DNA from: Oxytricha trifallax
Lineage: Eukaryota > Ciliophora > Spirotrichea > Sporadotrichida > Oxytrichidae
DNA: 64,000 bases
Direction of reading: 5' to 3'
NCBI GenBank assembly: GCA_000711775.1
Contig: ARYC01000201.1
Location: 120,356-184,355 of the forward strand
Below, piece after piece: positions 1 through 12,050 of this stretch. Under the pieces are notes generated by a model that saw nothing but the letters and a program-made list of their open reading frames with translations, was not told the origin of the DNA and did not search any database. The stretch's first letter is position 1. Every line of letters starts with the position of its first letter. The translations under genes and the position numbers were made by a program.

Positions 1-682
1 TCCCTCTTCTTTTGGAGCGCCCTTTGGTCTATACACCATTTTCATTTGAGTTTTTGGGGCACTTTCTCTCTGCTTTTTCTCCTATGTTTCCTTAACTTCG
101 TCGCCTTCTACTATCTTAGGGGCAGAACCCTTCACCACGTACTATTGCTTGGATTGGGGTTTTGGTGCGTTTTTCTCTTGTTTCTTTGATTTGCTACGAA
201 CTTGCTTAGAATCCTAATTCACAAAACTAGTAAAAACATAACTATTCAGTCAAAGATTCTAGAAATTTATGTCTAGAAAATTCATGATTTAAATCCTTAG
301 CCTCTACTTCAAGTTCTTATTCTTGAACTGCAGGAGCATTTGGATCCTTCTTTTTATACACCAGCTGCTATTGACCGTTTTGTCTGCCTCCTTGCTTTGG
401 ATTGGTGTTTTTCTTCTTTGGTGGTTAGTCTGATCTATTATTAGCCTGATTCTCTTCCACAACAACTTTCTCCACTTCATCAGCGGCATCAGCAACCTCT
501 ACTACTTGCTCCTATTGTGGAACTTTCTTCTCTTCTTCCTCATATTCAAAGTGCTACTCTTGATGCTTGACTGGAGTGGTTGCGAGTTCCTCCTCCTCTT
601 CTTCTTGGTGCTCATCATCGATTTGAGGGAGGTTTTGTTCCTTTTCCTCCAGGTTAGTTTGAGTATCGTCCTTAGTTGACAT
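1..682 (-). CDS. Charged Gln/Glu/Lys-rich protein, 5' part (runs off left edge)
   Basis: Reads from ATG at 682 leftwards and is still open at base 1, so only the N-terminal part is present. The product starts MSTKDDTQTNLEEKEQ and is almost entirely low-complexity: acidic Glu runs, then Lys/Gln-rich blocks with repeated VYKKK and VYRPKGA-like motifs. TAA/TAG codons occur in frame and must be read as Gln. One 82-bp IES (216-297) interrupts it; without its removal the frame is lost. No known domain or signal is visible; a nucleic-acid-binding or scaffolding role is only a guess from composition. The gene is recognised by frame and junction, not by homology. Confidence 0.7.
216..297. other. IES, 82 bp, pointer AATCCT
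   Basis: AATCCT occurs at 210-215 and 292-297. Removing 82 bp joins GCTAAGGATT to CTAAGCAAG on the minus strand and keeps the charged-protein frame. No GT/AG borders, so not an intron. Confidence 0.75.
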
Positions 683-1564
683 CTTCAAAAATTACAAATC
701 AAATTACAAATAATTAATATTTCCCCAAAACCCCAACAACAATAATTATAATAATAATTAATGAACTTGATATTACTATACTTTGAAAATTAAGTAAATT
801 AATGCAGTTTAATTAAAATTTTCTTTTAATTTATCCCAATTACTCTATGTTTTGTGATTATTTAAACAGATTGACATTAGTAATAGGTTAATGATAATTT
901 TGTATAGGCTAATATTTCACCTGATTTTCATCTATTTGTTGATTTCATCAAAATTCAGTCCTTTGCATCAGAAATAATATATATTATTAATATATAATAA
1001 TTTATAATAAATGAGACAATTATAATTTATAAATTATAATTGAATTTATAAAATGCTGTTTTAAACTTTGAAGACTTAACAGTTGTAAACTCAAAACTTG
1101 TCTTAAAGTAAGCAAATTTATATATTTTTCAGAGATTTTTAAATGAAATTTAAATTATAAATAACGCCTAATTTTCATAGATGAACAAGAGAATAATTAG
1201 TCGCATCATTAAACATTCCTAACACAAGTTAACGCTTAAAATAATAATATGAAGTAAAATTCACTTTCAAAAATGTTATTTGGGTCATTAACTGGGTTAA
1301 ACAAAAGTTCTTAATCACCATCCCCAAGAAAAATTAGTGCATCTACTTATATTGATTTTATTGATAAATCACATAGATATTTAATTTAGTTTATAAGGCA
1401 ATATTTGAGCTTTATGCTTATTAATTAATTTTAATCAATCTACTAACGATTTGATGAGGAATCAATCAATAAGAGTAGGAGGATAAGGCAGTAGTATTTC
1501 ACCAAATTTAAGTCCCAACAAAAACAGATCAAGCTAAGTCAATTTACTACAGCTTTAGTTGAGT
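683..1564. other. Non-coding AT-rich spacer
   Basis: No convincing reading frame. It separates two divergently oriented genes, so it should hold both 5' flanks and the ends of two macronuclear chromosomes, but no specific element can be seen. Confidence 0.5.
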
Positions 1565-4156
1565 ATGGCTGATTAATAATAAAAAAATGGAAATTTAGTG
1601 ACTAAACTGGAGACAGGATAGTATCAAAAGCTAAAACAAGATAAGTTACTGAAAGAAGTTCAATTTTTATCTAACAGCGAAGATGATAAAATGTATCAAA
1701 ATTACTTGAAGTGTGAGATTTAGCCAGGGATTTAGTTTCTTAAAGTGTTTATGGCAAATGCTAAGAGATAAAGGCCTATGAAATTGCAGATTAACATACC
1801 TTTATCAATTGGATTGTTTCAAGAAAAGACGCTCATCTATACTAGCAGTAAGCTAATATTAAAAAATACTAATTTCTATAGAGAAAACTGGACTAGTGAA
1901 AGTCACACTCGAAAATGAAGTGAAGGAACAAGATTTCTTGTATAAGTTACAGAGAAGATTTTAGAGATCAATAACTTAACTCAAGGAAAAAGGTTTTTTA
2001 TAGAAAGATTTCGAAGAAGATTTTCCAATCATGTTGTACAAAAGAGTTGAGTCAACTCAGTAAAACTTCAATGTAAGTTCTTAGAGTATGATTTAAAATT
2101 TTTTAAAGTAAGTCATACCTAATGGTGAAGAGTCAAATATCACACCTCATTGTATGCTCTACAATTGCATAGGATAATAGTTCATTATATCTAGTGGTCT
2201 CAAAGCAAGTCTCTATCGATATCATCATTTCAATCCAATCTATTCTAGTTCAAATAAGCAGCACTATGCTTATTTCATGACAAACACTGCTCTAATTGAA
2301 ATGTCTAAAGACAAAGAAACAACTTGCTTAAATCTAGATGGCTATCCAAAGCACACTTAAATTTATAAGGTTCACAATATGAACACTTTCAGTTTTCATT
2401 AAGTGGCAGAGTAGCTGATTTTGCTTATTTAAAAGCACTATGGAATTACAATTAAGGAAATAGTTCTAGATTTTATCAAAGATATAAATGGCGTTGAGTG
2501 GTTAATAGGATGCAGAGCTTTCAAAACAGTGCCAAGATAGGACGCTGCATCTTCATCAGATAAATTTAGACATGGTTTGCTATTTGATTTGTTAAGAAAC
2601 AACTCAGAAGCAAGACTCATGCATCAACGATTGAAAAAAGAGCAGTTGATTGAGAAAGCCACTACAGCTACGATATGCAAATTATGCAAGATTAAATTCA
2701 GAAAGGAGCAAATGTAAAGAGTTGTAACTGATACCTTGCTCGCTAAATTTACGAGTCACTTGAGAAAGCGTGGAGTTTTTACTTTTGAGTAATCTGTTTT
2801 ATCATAAGCTACTAGTAATATAGAGGCTACCTCTCTAGTATGTGATCACATTAATATATTCATATTTTTAGTAGATGCAATTAAATTTTCTTTAATTATA
2901 ATGATCTTTGTTACATGCTAATAGTTGCAGAGAATAAACTGATCAATATTGAGAGTTCGTTTGCAAAAATGCTAAATATTCCAGTTTATAATAATATTGG
3001 AAAATTTGGAGGAAAAGAGTCTTAGCTTGATATCATATTGAATAAGAAAAGCGTTTTGATTTAAAATTTACCCTAGAAACCTATTTAATGGAGAGTATTA
3101 ATATACTTGCAAGAGTTTCTAGAAGCGAGTATTAATTAATTGATATCTATGGCAGAGAATGATAAACAACTCCAATATTTATATACAAATTTTATTAACA
3201 ATTAATTTAATTTTATCTATATCTAATTCAAAATCTTTGAGACTGTAACAAAATTTAAATGGATAAGCAGAGAAAAACAAGCATTAGATTTGAAAAACCT
3301 TGATTTTGTTAAAGTTTTCTACTTTTTTACAATGCCAAATGATTCAATCAGTACCCTCCAATAAAACACTGTACTCGAATTTAAACTAACAGAAGGGAAA
3401 AGTTTTACACATGACTAAGTTTTAGCATCAGGAAAAATCCAGCCATTTCTGTAATTTAACGAAACGACTTTTTAAGAAAAGCAAGCAACAGTAAAAGACT
3501 TTGAATTTTACAGCACTAAAATCGAGTACTTTAATGTTACTCTATTCAGCAAAAAGCTCCCATAGTAAAGTCTGAGAGTAGTGGTGGGTTTAAAGAAAGA
3601 TTACGAAACTAGAAGTGAAAATATTAGACTGTAGCTCTATCAAGGCGTGTATATTCCAACTGATAGTTATTACAATTGTGATCCTTTGCCTTAAACTTGG
3701 ATTGAACTATTCTATGCAAGATAGCACCTGTAAAACACTTAAAATTAAAGTCAAATTCAAAGTTAAGATTTCAACTAGGATTCTACAAGAAAACTACCTG
3801 CTTTTGAATAGGCTTATGAAGACCAGTATGTTATCAAAAACATTACTAAGGACTTCTTTGTTTAATAAAAGTTAGATGAAGAAATGCAGTATTTACCAAT
3901 TAACAAGCTAATGAGGTATGAGAGATAATTAACCAGTGAAAGAGAAAAAAGCAAGACTAAATTTGATCATGTTAAAAGCAAAAAGGATCATGAAACATTT
4001 TCTTCCATGGAGAGAAAGAGACTCAATTTAGAACAAAGTAGATTAAGTCGATTGATCAATGATTAATCATAACTATAAAATATAAGTACTTTCAGAGATA
4101 AGTAAGATATTCAAAATTAATAATAACAATTATAAATATAGTAGAAAAGAAAGTGA
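1565..4156 (+). CDS. Hypothetical protein of about 800 residues, Gln-rich C-terminus
   Basis: ATG at 1565, TGA at 4154-4156, with many in-frame TAA/TAG. A 34-nt GTAAGC...TATAG intron (1848-1881) is needed for the frame, and a 36-nt GT...AG stretch at 2073-2108 is probably a second intron. A third interruption is required near 2789-2872: a donor GTAATC at 2789 and acceptor TAG at 2871 or 2874 give a continuous frame, but the exact borders are uncertain. The centre contains a CKLCKIKF knuckle near the end of exon 3 that could be half of a zinc site. The last 70 residues are Ser/Arg/Gln-rich. I do not recognise the family. No IES is needed, so the whole gene may lie in one MDS. Confidence 0.65.
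1848..1881 (+). other. Spliceosomal intron, 34 nt
   Basis: GTAAGC donor and TATAG acceptor; removal restores ...YTSKKTGLVKVTL. The 34-nt length is typical for hypotrich introns. Confidence 0.7.
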
Positions 4157-4503
4157 CGGTTTTAAAGAATTGAAGAGGTAATCTTCAGAGGGAAATATAA
4201 ACCTTAAGTATAAAATTCTTATTCCTTGAAATATTATATACAATAATTGGAATATAATTAAATGTTATCATATATTAATCATCCTTGAGTTCTTAATTTC
4301 ATAAAATTAGGATTATAAGAAAAAATCTATAAAAATATAAATTCAATACTTAATTAATTTGTCTTCAAAGCAAAGTTTTTTATATTCATATTAATTCATT
4401 TAGCATTTATATTTAATTTAGAGGTTTAAGGATAAAACTTATCAGACCTAAAACAGGAAATATTCGTTAGAGAACAAATAGAAATTTTGGTGAACTCCCA
4501 TTA

Positions 4504-5481
4504 ATGCAACACACTTTTGATTACCAAAACTAATAGTTGTAATAAACCCAAAATTTTACAATCCCTTAGAAGGAAAGGAAACAAAAACTATAAAATCTCC
4601 AAGATTCTGATTAAACTCAGGCTATTGATTAGTTATACAAGTAACTACTGGATTAATCTTAATTATGTTCCACTAAAGGTAGTCATAAAAAGAAACATCA
4701 CGATATTTCATTTATAAATTAGCAATAAAATGCTCAAAATTCTAGTACTGACACTGCTAACACAAGGCTTTTGAAAAAGATCAAATCGGTGGAGAATTTT
4801 CATCATAAAAAGACTTAATCACTAGTGCCATATCTACAGCCAGTCTATAAGAAAGCTCTTAAAAAGGTTTTGATATAATATAACGAGGGGATTATTATTA
4901 GTAATTAAGCCAATTTTAAATAGTCAAAATAAAAGAATATCATTTACTCAAATCATGAAGAAGAACCTTAGATAGATAAGGTGAAAATACATTAGATAGA
5001 ATAAACTAATTTAGAATAGTTATAGAATAATGATTAAAGTGAAATTAAATTGTTAAATCAGCCAAAAGAACCATTATTCAAATTAAAAAGAAACAATTCT
5101 TAACTAAAAATGAATTTAACCCTGAAATCCCATGGATAGTCTAAAACAAACCTAAATAATAATTTAAACTTAACTTCAAACAATCATTCTTTATCCCGTT
5201 AGCAATCTTCAAGAAACATTAGAGAGACAATAATCTCTTAGAATATTAAGAAAACCCTAAATAACTCTTCAATTCGTGATACTAATACCACAACTTCCAA
5301 TTCTTATGATAAATATCATAGAGTAGAATAAAAACAAAAGAAAAAGTTAATTTAAGACATTAAGAAGTAATAGATGCAAGCGAGTGTCAGACAGAAACCA
5401 CTCTATAAAATTTATAACTTAGATAGTTTCACTAATTAAGAGTAGCAAAATATAAATGAAATAACTGATAGAAATGATTGA
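4504..5481 (+). CDS. Hypothetical Asn/Gln/Lys/Ser-rich protein, about 325 aa
   Basis: A continuous frame of 326 codons from ATG 4504 to TGA 5479-5481 (978 nt, no internal TGA) with dozens of TAA/TAG glutamines. Composition is strongly biased to Asn, Gln, Lys, Ser and Thr with no hydrophobic core, transmembrane segment or known motif, so it is probably disordered. The frame is open upstream of the chosen ATG without another good start, so the true N-terminus could lie further left. It sits 350 bp after the preceding gene on the same strand; nothing indicates a shared role. Confidence 0.55.
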
Positions 5482-5670
5482 AATAGAATTAATAAATCAA
5501 TCAAAAAGATAGTCTCTGTGAAATTTGAATTTATAATTAGTAAAACTTATTAAATTGTCGAATTTTACCTTGTACTTCCAAACTAATATAGTATAAAAGA
5601 AGAAATTAAAAATAAGTTTAATACTCATGATAAAATTGATACCATTTATTATCTCTTAGTTTAAATATCC

Positions 5671-8600
5671 TCATTAATCCAAGTCAAGAGCAATTTACTC
5701 TTGGCCTCTCTCATCTCCCTCTAAATCACTAGAAATAATTGAATTCGTTGAGTTTTCCAATATTTCATTAAGAAAAGCCCCAGCTTTACTCATTCTTTCC
5801 TCTGTAGTATCTCTATATCTTTGTTTATTCTAAATTTAAAACTGTTGCAATTATTGTATTTAAGAGGATGGATCATTATATGGAAAAGTGTTCTTAGCTT
5901 GATTTTTGTTAATAATAATGTCAGTTGATAAGCGGAAATTCTGGTTTTACATGGAGAAAGATGAATCAGAGATATTGGATTATATTGAAAAAGAAGGGTT
6001 TTGTTATGCTGGTTAAGGTATACTTGAAAGATTTCTAGCTTTAGAGATTTACAAGGTGGGCTACTTTTTTAAGTTTTTGTTTGATTTATTAGCTTTTCCA
6101 TTCTGAAGTTGATCCAATAAATACAGTTAATAAAATTAATTCAATGAATTCATATGAATCCTAAGGCATCTCACTTTTAAATTTATCAAGGTTTATTCTC
6201 ACAGACAATCTATTCATTTTCTTCACCCCTAGAGTTTGCTGGCTTTGCAATCCCATGCTAAGATTGTTTGAACTTACTTTCTTTCTCACCACAGAATTAC
6301 TACCTCCTTTGTTGTTTCTTGGCATCATGGTTTACTTTTTCATTAATAAATTGAAACCTTTTTAGGCACTGTTGCCCTCCAGTAATCCCTTTCTTATTGA
6401 AGAATTACTGTGAGCTATTGTAACACGCTTCTAATTGTTTCTATGCCCTGATCCAAGAGCCTCTTTAATTGGGCTTACTGTACTACTCTCTCTATTAGGT
6501 TTTTTCATGATTCCAGTAAGCTATGTATGAGATTATCGACCACCTTGATTCTATATAGTAATACTCATTTGGCTTGAATGAGATTTGTTCAAATCTAAAT
6601 CTCTCTCCATTTCAATATATTCAAAAACTTAATAATTTTTACTCGTTTTTATGAGTTTAAACTTTAATTAATTTATAAGAAAATATCTTCTTTGGAATGC
6701 TAAGTCATTCGTTATTTCAATAAACTCAATCTCTCTGATTTCATTTAGTTAAGCCTATTTTCATAAACTTAATTTTACGCATTAACTTCGATTATTTGGC
6801 GTTTATAAATTTAGATTTCATTTTTCAGAGCTCTACTTTTAGCTAATGCCTTATCTCTCTAATCTCTGACTATATAAACAAATATATTATTCCCTTAACT
6901 TCTTAAAATAATTAAGCTTACCATAAATATCTTGGTTCTTATTTTAATTGGAGAGATTGTTAATTTTTATTTGAAGCATTTCTATATCATTTGATAGCTT
7001 TTATTCTGATTTCTATATAAAAAACATTAATTAATATAAGAAACTGCATTACTCTATATTAAGCGTCAAGGTTTTCAATTTTATCTGAGTAGTTTTGCTT
7101 AATTTTATCTATGTTATATTGCTCATTAATAACATGATGCGCTTAATGCTTTAATTTTAATTTTCACAAAGAACTATATAATATTATTTATTTCACGCTT
7201 TTTATAAAAATAATTATAAATAAGCTCCATTTCATTCCTTAATTTGTCAAAATTAAGCATTTCCTCATTATACTTCTAATTCTGAAACTTATTATTTTTA
7301 GCTGCTCTGTCCATCCTTCGCTTTAAATTTGGGTATTTGGCTGTAACAATACGCAAGAATTTTACATCTTTTTCGTATTGAGGACGCATGTTTTTGTGGT
7401 TTTCCTTTTTATTCTTTTTGCATTTATAACAATAAAAATACTATTTATTTTTATTCAAATTTTTAGAAATTTAATTTTATATGAGTTATAGCTTCCACAA
7501 ACTCAACATATCTCAAATTCATTTAATTATTTTATAAGTCAATCATCTCAACCTTGTCATTCAAAATACAAATATCCTGTATATTTTTAACTTTTAATTA
7601 AAAAACTATAATTAAGGATTATCATTGATACTTTTAATCAATTCTTGTCCACTTAAATCTCCAATATTATTGTATGAGAGTTGTAATTTGAGCAAAGCTT
7701 TGTTACTTTATATCATTTTGCATATTTACAATCCGCCATCCTCCCCTATATCATTATGACTTAAGTTAAGTTCTCTATTTATAGATAAAATATTAGATTA
7801 ATCTAACTTAAGTGAATTAATAAATTAGTGATTTTGTTTTATAAATAATTCTCTCAGTCCATTGTAAGTTTGATTGCTGGTATTGCCTTTATAACTTAGA
7901 GCATTTGCTATAGAAGCTGCTCCTTCATTCCCAATGCTATTAAAAGAGAGATTCAAACTCTTCAACCTAGTGTTATTATGAAGGCCATCACCTAGTGGAA
8001 TAGCCAAGCTATCATCTATGCTTAAATTTTACAGAGATAAATGCACCAGACTGCGATTTTAAGACATCAAAGAAGACATTAATTGGAAACTTTAGCCCTT
8101 CCCTGCTTTATTATCATCCAGAATCAAAGTTTAAAGTTGATAGTTATGCTTAACTGCATCTAAAACCTTAATTATACCAAGATAGAGTAGTTAACAAGAT
8201 GCTAAGTTGAGGTAGGTCAGTTTTGACCTACTAAAATATAGAGCATGAGAAATTTTCTCAGCACCAGGGTTTCCTAAATTATTCCCTTTCAAATTAATTC
8301 TAAGCAAGTTTGATTCAAGCAGAAGTTTGTGTAATGAATCGCAAGCTGTATGAGTAATTTCATTCTCTGCAATGTCCAAAGAAATTAAGCTTTTATGAGT
8401 AGATTGTAAAATAGCTTAACATAGGACTTTTACTCCTTCGTTTTTAATCGCATTTCCAGCTAAGTTCAAAATCTATAGAAATGGATTGTGAATTAAGACT
8501 TGTCTAAGCATTTCAACGCCCTTAGCCTAGATTCGATTTCTAAATCTACCCTCTCTTGAAGAAATATCCAAATCAATAAGACTCTAATTATGAAGTAAAG

Positions 8601-11118
8601 ATTTGAAAAGGTAGTCAGAACCCTCATTAGTCATGTCATTTGTAGAAAAGTCTAATCTTATTATGTGATTTTATCTGGTTAACGCATCTGATAGATGCTT
8701 GATCCCTTCATTACCCATAAAGTTGTCAGAAAGAATGAATTGTGAAAATTAAGCGTTTCTAATGATCAAGTCAGCAAGGATTTTCGCACTTTTAGGTCCA
8801 AGATTAAAATTGTTAAGTTTTAGCTTGCCATTCATTGAGTTTATCAAACAGTTCTCTCTAAACTTTTCGTATTAATCCTCAACTTCAGGTATCTACAAAT
8901 CTTCGCATTTAGCTTTGTATAGTAGGCGAATTTCATATTCTTGTAAAGTATTGATGTCATCTATGTTCTCTATTCTGCCATCTTTTTCAAACATCAACCT
9001 TGGTGATTATAACCTTAAAATTTATTCACTTATCATTAATTCACTTAATGGTATAAGTAAATTCCGAATAAATTTATGTTTTAATTTTACAGTTTGAGCA
9101 TGTTGCTCTTAATCGGACTTAACCTTCCTAAACTCCTACTGGGTATTAAATTTGGATGACTTTAGAATTTCCCCACACTCTAATTCCTACTTATTGATGT
9201 CAAAAATGGCTTGCAACTCGTTGGTGAATTATCAGTTACGACTATCCTACCTCCCCTTTCATATATATAAAAATTTATTGACATTTCATATTTAAAATTT
9301 AATAGATCAATATTTTATCGAGATAAAATATTTTTTGGATTGTAGAAACAAATAAATAATTTCAATGATGGATTCTAAAGTTTTGGAGTCTTATCTGAGC
9401 AGGGCACTTTAATTCAGACGCCTTCTATTATCTAAATAGTGATTGTGCTATTCTATCTAGTATTTATCCTTTGAGTCTTATTTCCTCTCATTCATTAAAA
9501 TTAATGCAATTTTTATATTAATAGAATTCAACTGTAGTTATTTAAGTTTAAAATTGCAATTAATATTTGAGATTAATCAACATATAGTTTATTTTGATTG
9601 TAAAACTTGTACTACTAAACACTCGGATCGTTGCTCTTGCCAGAGATTACACTCATTAGTTTTTCTTATTTTTCCTCTAATTTGTCTTGCTTTCTTCTAG
9701 GTCTGAAATACGCCACTGTATCGTCATCACCTTCGATTGAATAATTTATCATTTAATATAAATAAGTGTAGATTAATATATAAATTCAGAAATTAATTTA
9801 TTATTTAATAAATATCAGTTTATTAGACTTTTTGTTTAGTTGTTGTGAAATAGAATTAAATCAAGCATCCATTATATTTATTTGATAAATGAGAGAGACC
9901 CTAGTTGTTATTATAATTATAAATTCCTCAAAGCAAAGGAGATAAATATAATGTTATTTATTAGTGTTTTATCAATATCGAGAGAAAAAAATTGTTTTTT
10001 ATAAGATTTTACTTGGAAAACCTTAATCAGAAAGGTAAATATCTTTATGATTTTTTATTAATTTTTGAGAAAATTTTGTAAATTTTTAATTATTTGCTAT
10101 TTATCAATCATTTAGATATCGTTAATATTATTTTGTGGGACCCATATATATAAAAATTACACAATTGAATCTTCATCTTAATTCTATTGGTTACTGTTTC
10201 TTTTTTAGCTTTACTGCTTCGGGCTTTAAGTTCTTTTTCTTCTCTTAATTGTCACTTTATTAGGATCCTCAGTATTATTTATTTACATATTTAATTAATT
10301 ATTATATTGTAATTTCATGAGTAAATATATGTAATACCCTCCTTTTAACTCTCCATTGGTGTTTCATCTTTATTACTTTTATTAATCATATCCTGAACCT
10401 TTTTCCTGGCGCTAAAACTCCCGCTTCCCTGCCAGCCGTTGATAAAACTCTAACTTCCTTTGTTTCTGGAGTTCAGGGAAATAAATCTTGGATTTGGTGT
10501 TTGGAAACTCTTCAACAAATCACATATTGATATAAATTCATTAGTGGGTTTTATTTTCAAATTTAAATAAAACAATCATTATTAAATTATATAAAATTAT
10601 AAATGATTTATAACTATGAAAATCCTCTGCCCTATGTTTGATATCTTTGTACTCTTTATTTAAACCTTTTGCTGTTTTATTATAAGTGTAAAGTTTATTA
10701 TATTTATAAAGTGTTATAATTCATAAAAATAACAATTTTCTCTTGAATTTACTAATCCACTACTTAATTAGAGATAATTTAATACAATCATATCAATGTT
10801 CTCGATTTATATATTTAAATTTAAAAGTTATACAAAATGCTCATCAGCTTTAAGTTTCTACAACTCTCTCAAACTAGGCCTCCTCTGTTTATTATTATTA
10901 ATGTTATTTTTACCATTACTACTGGTAATTTACTATATCTTGAAGCTATTACTTCCAGCATTAATTAGCCCTCCGAAGCTGCTATTACTATTGTAATTTG
11001 GAATTTAATTTAAAGTGTTATTGGTGTTGTAAGAATTTAGTAACGCCATTGCTGTAATTGGCCTTTAATTACGTGATCTTGAGCTTTAATATTAACAACT
11101 AAAGACTAAATTAGACAT
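5671..11118 (-). CDS. Large LRR (ribonuclease-inhibitor type) plus coiled-coil protein
   Basis: Start ATG 11118, TGA 5671-5673. Reading order: a disordered Asn/Ser-rich head (MSNLVFSCQ...), MDS borders at 10812/10664, 10620/10521, 10338/10270, 10164/9742, 9622/9487, 9360/9261, then RI-type leucine-rich repeats from about 8850 to 7630 with repeated LxxLNLxxNxIGNEGA cores, then a long Lys/Glu/Gln coiled coil (7400-6700), then a basic Ser-rich tail and an acidic end (SDLEGDERGQEQ). Eight IESs have matching in-frame pointers. Introns: 9014-9090, 7405-7441, 7013-7052, 6870-6921. Two frame changes, near 7130 and 6640, are not resolved and could be small introns or IESs. RI-type LRRs are protein-protein interaction surfaces; the partner is unknown. 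Treating the head, LRR and tail as one gene is inferred from serial in-frame pointers. Confidence 0.7.
5918..6106 (+). CDS. 62-codon ORF lying almost wholly inside an IES, opposite strand
   Basis: ATG 5918, TGA 6104-6106, beginning MSVDKRKFWFYMEKDESE with balanced composition and one TAA-Gln. It overlaps the 202-bp IES (5927-6128) of the LRR gene on the other strand. It could be chance, an embedded MDS of another gene, or an IES-encoded peptide. No homologue is recognised. Confidence 0.3.
5927..6128. other. IES, 202 bp, pointer CAGTT
   Basis: CAGTT at 5922-5926 and 6124-6128. Removal joins ...LILLT to DIIINKNQ in the last segment of the LRR/coiled-coil gene. Confidence 0.55.
7577..7623. other. 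IES, 47 bp, pointer TATC
   Basis: TATC at 7573-7576 and 7620-7623. Removal joins the last LRR (LIKSIND) to ICILNDKVEMIDLQNNQ in frame. Confidence 0.55.
9262..9364. other. IES, 103 bp, pointer TTTCA
   Basis: TTTCA at 9257-9261 and 9360-9364. Removal joins ...SKTLESIIE to RGGRIVVTDNSP in frame. Confidence 0.7.
9488..9624. other. Probable IES, 137 bp, pointer CTC
   Basis: CTC at 9485-9487 and 9622-9624. Removal joins SGKSNDP to RKQDSKDKYQ in frame. A 3-bp pointer is weak evidence; an intron over nearly the same interval is an alternative. Confidence 0.45.
9743..10170. other. IES, 428 bp, pointer ATTGAAT
   Basis: ATTGAAT at 9736-9742 and 10164-10170. Removal joins QNQDEDS to IEGDDDTVAYF in frame. 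Confidence 0.7.
10271..10341. other. IES, 71 bp, pointer CCTC
   Basis: CCTC at 10267-10270 and 10338-10341. Removal joins TPMESQKE to DPNKVTIKRRK in frame. Confidence 0.65.
10522..10624. other. IES, 103 bp, pointer AAATC
   Basis: AAATC at 10517-10521 and 10620-10624. Removal joins DIKHRAED to LLKSFQTPNP in frame. Confidence 0.7.
10665..10819. other. IES, about 155 bp, pointer TATTTAAA
   Basis: TATTTAAA at 10657-10664 and 10812-10819; an overlapping ATTTAAA at the same site gives a 161-bp alternative. Both keep the frame into KEYKDIKHRAED. Confidence 0.65.
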
Positions 11119-12050
11119 TTTAATAAATGGAATAAATTAGTTATTAACTAAATTTTTAGTGGAAAATTATTAACATTTTTTCTATCCATATATATAATAC
11201 ACTATTATAAGAAATAATTAGAATTTAACATTTGATATTGAAAAAATATAAAAAATTATTAAAAGCAATAATGCTTTTTAGGGTCAGTTTTTGACTATGT
11301 ATTAAAGTAGGTCGGTTTGCCTGATGACATATCGCCCATATAATTGTCTTTTTATACAGAATGCAGCAATATTTTTGAAGTGAATTATTAATCTTAAGTG
11401 CTGCCATCTTAATAAATAGATTGGGATGTCTTTGAGATATTTCTCTCCATTTATATTTTTAATTAAAAATAGAAAAGGATTTAATGAATCTTAACTCAGG
11501 TGATAAATTAAATAAATTTGGAAATTGCATTAATTAATTCTCTTGCAAACATTTTTAAAAAAAATTCAATTTTATTGAATACTTTTTATAATAAAAATAG
11601 AAATTGCAAATCAAAATTTCTGTAATAAACGTTAAACTATAGACTATTCTTTGAAAATGATAATTTGCATAATTTAATTTTATTGCAATCATTTTAAGTA
11701 AATTAAAATTCAATTAATTTTCGCTACTCATTTATACCATAAACACAGAAATAGTTTTACAGATTAAAATTACAAACATGCAAATCTATTTATCTTAATA
11801 TTAAGAATTGATCATATATTACGAAGATTTGCAAGGATTCTCGTTTATTCTATTTTGCTATTTTATTATAAATATAATTAATAATACTTTTGAACTTATA
11901 AAACTTTCCCACTACCTACCAAGAACTTTAATTTATTCTCTAATCCAATGATATATTTGTTAATAAAATTTCTTTTATTTTCAGATAAATGACCACTCAA
12001 TATTTGCCAAATAAAATTGATTTTGTATATAAATTTAATTAATTAATTCA
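11119..12050. other. Non-coding AT-rich spacer
   Basis: No supported gene. It lies between the divergent 5' ends of the LRR gene and the sideroflexin gene and should contain both upstream regions. A 60-residue minus frame at 11225-11407 has no coding character. Confidence 0.5.

Noticed and set aside
11225-11407. Minus-strand 60-codon frame
   Set aside because: Composition and AT bias match spacer; no junctions or homology.
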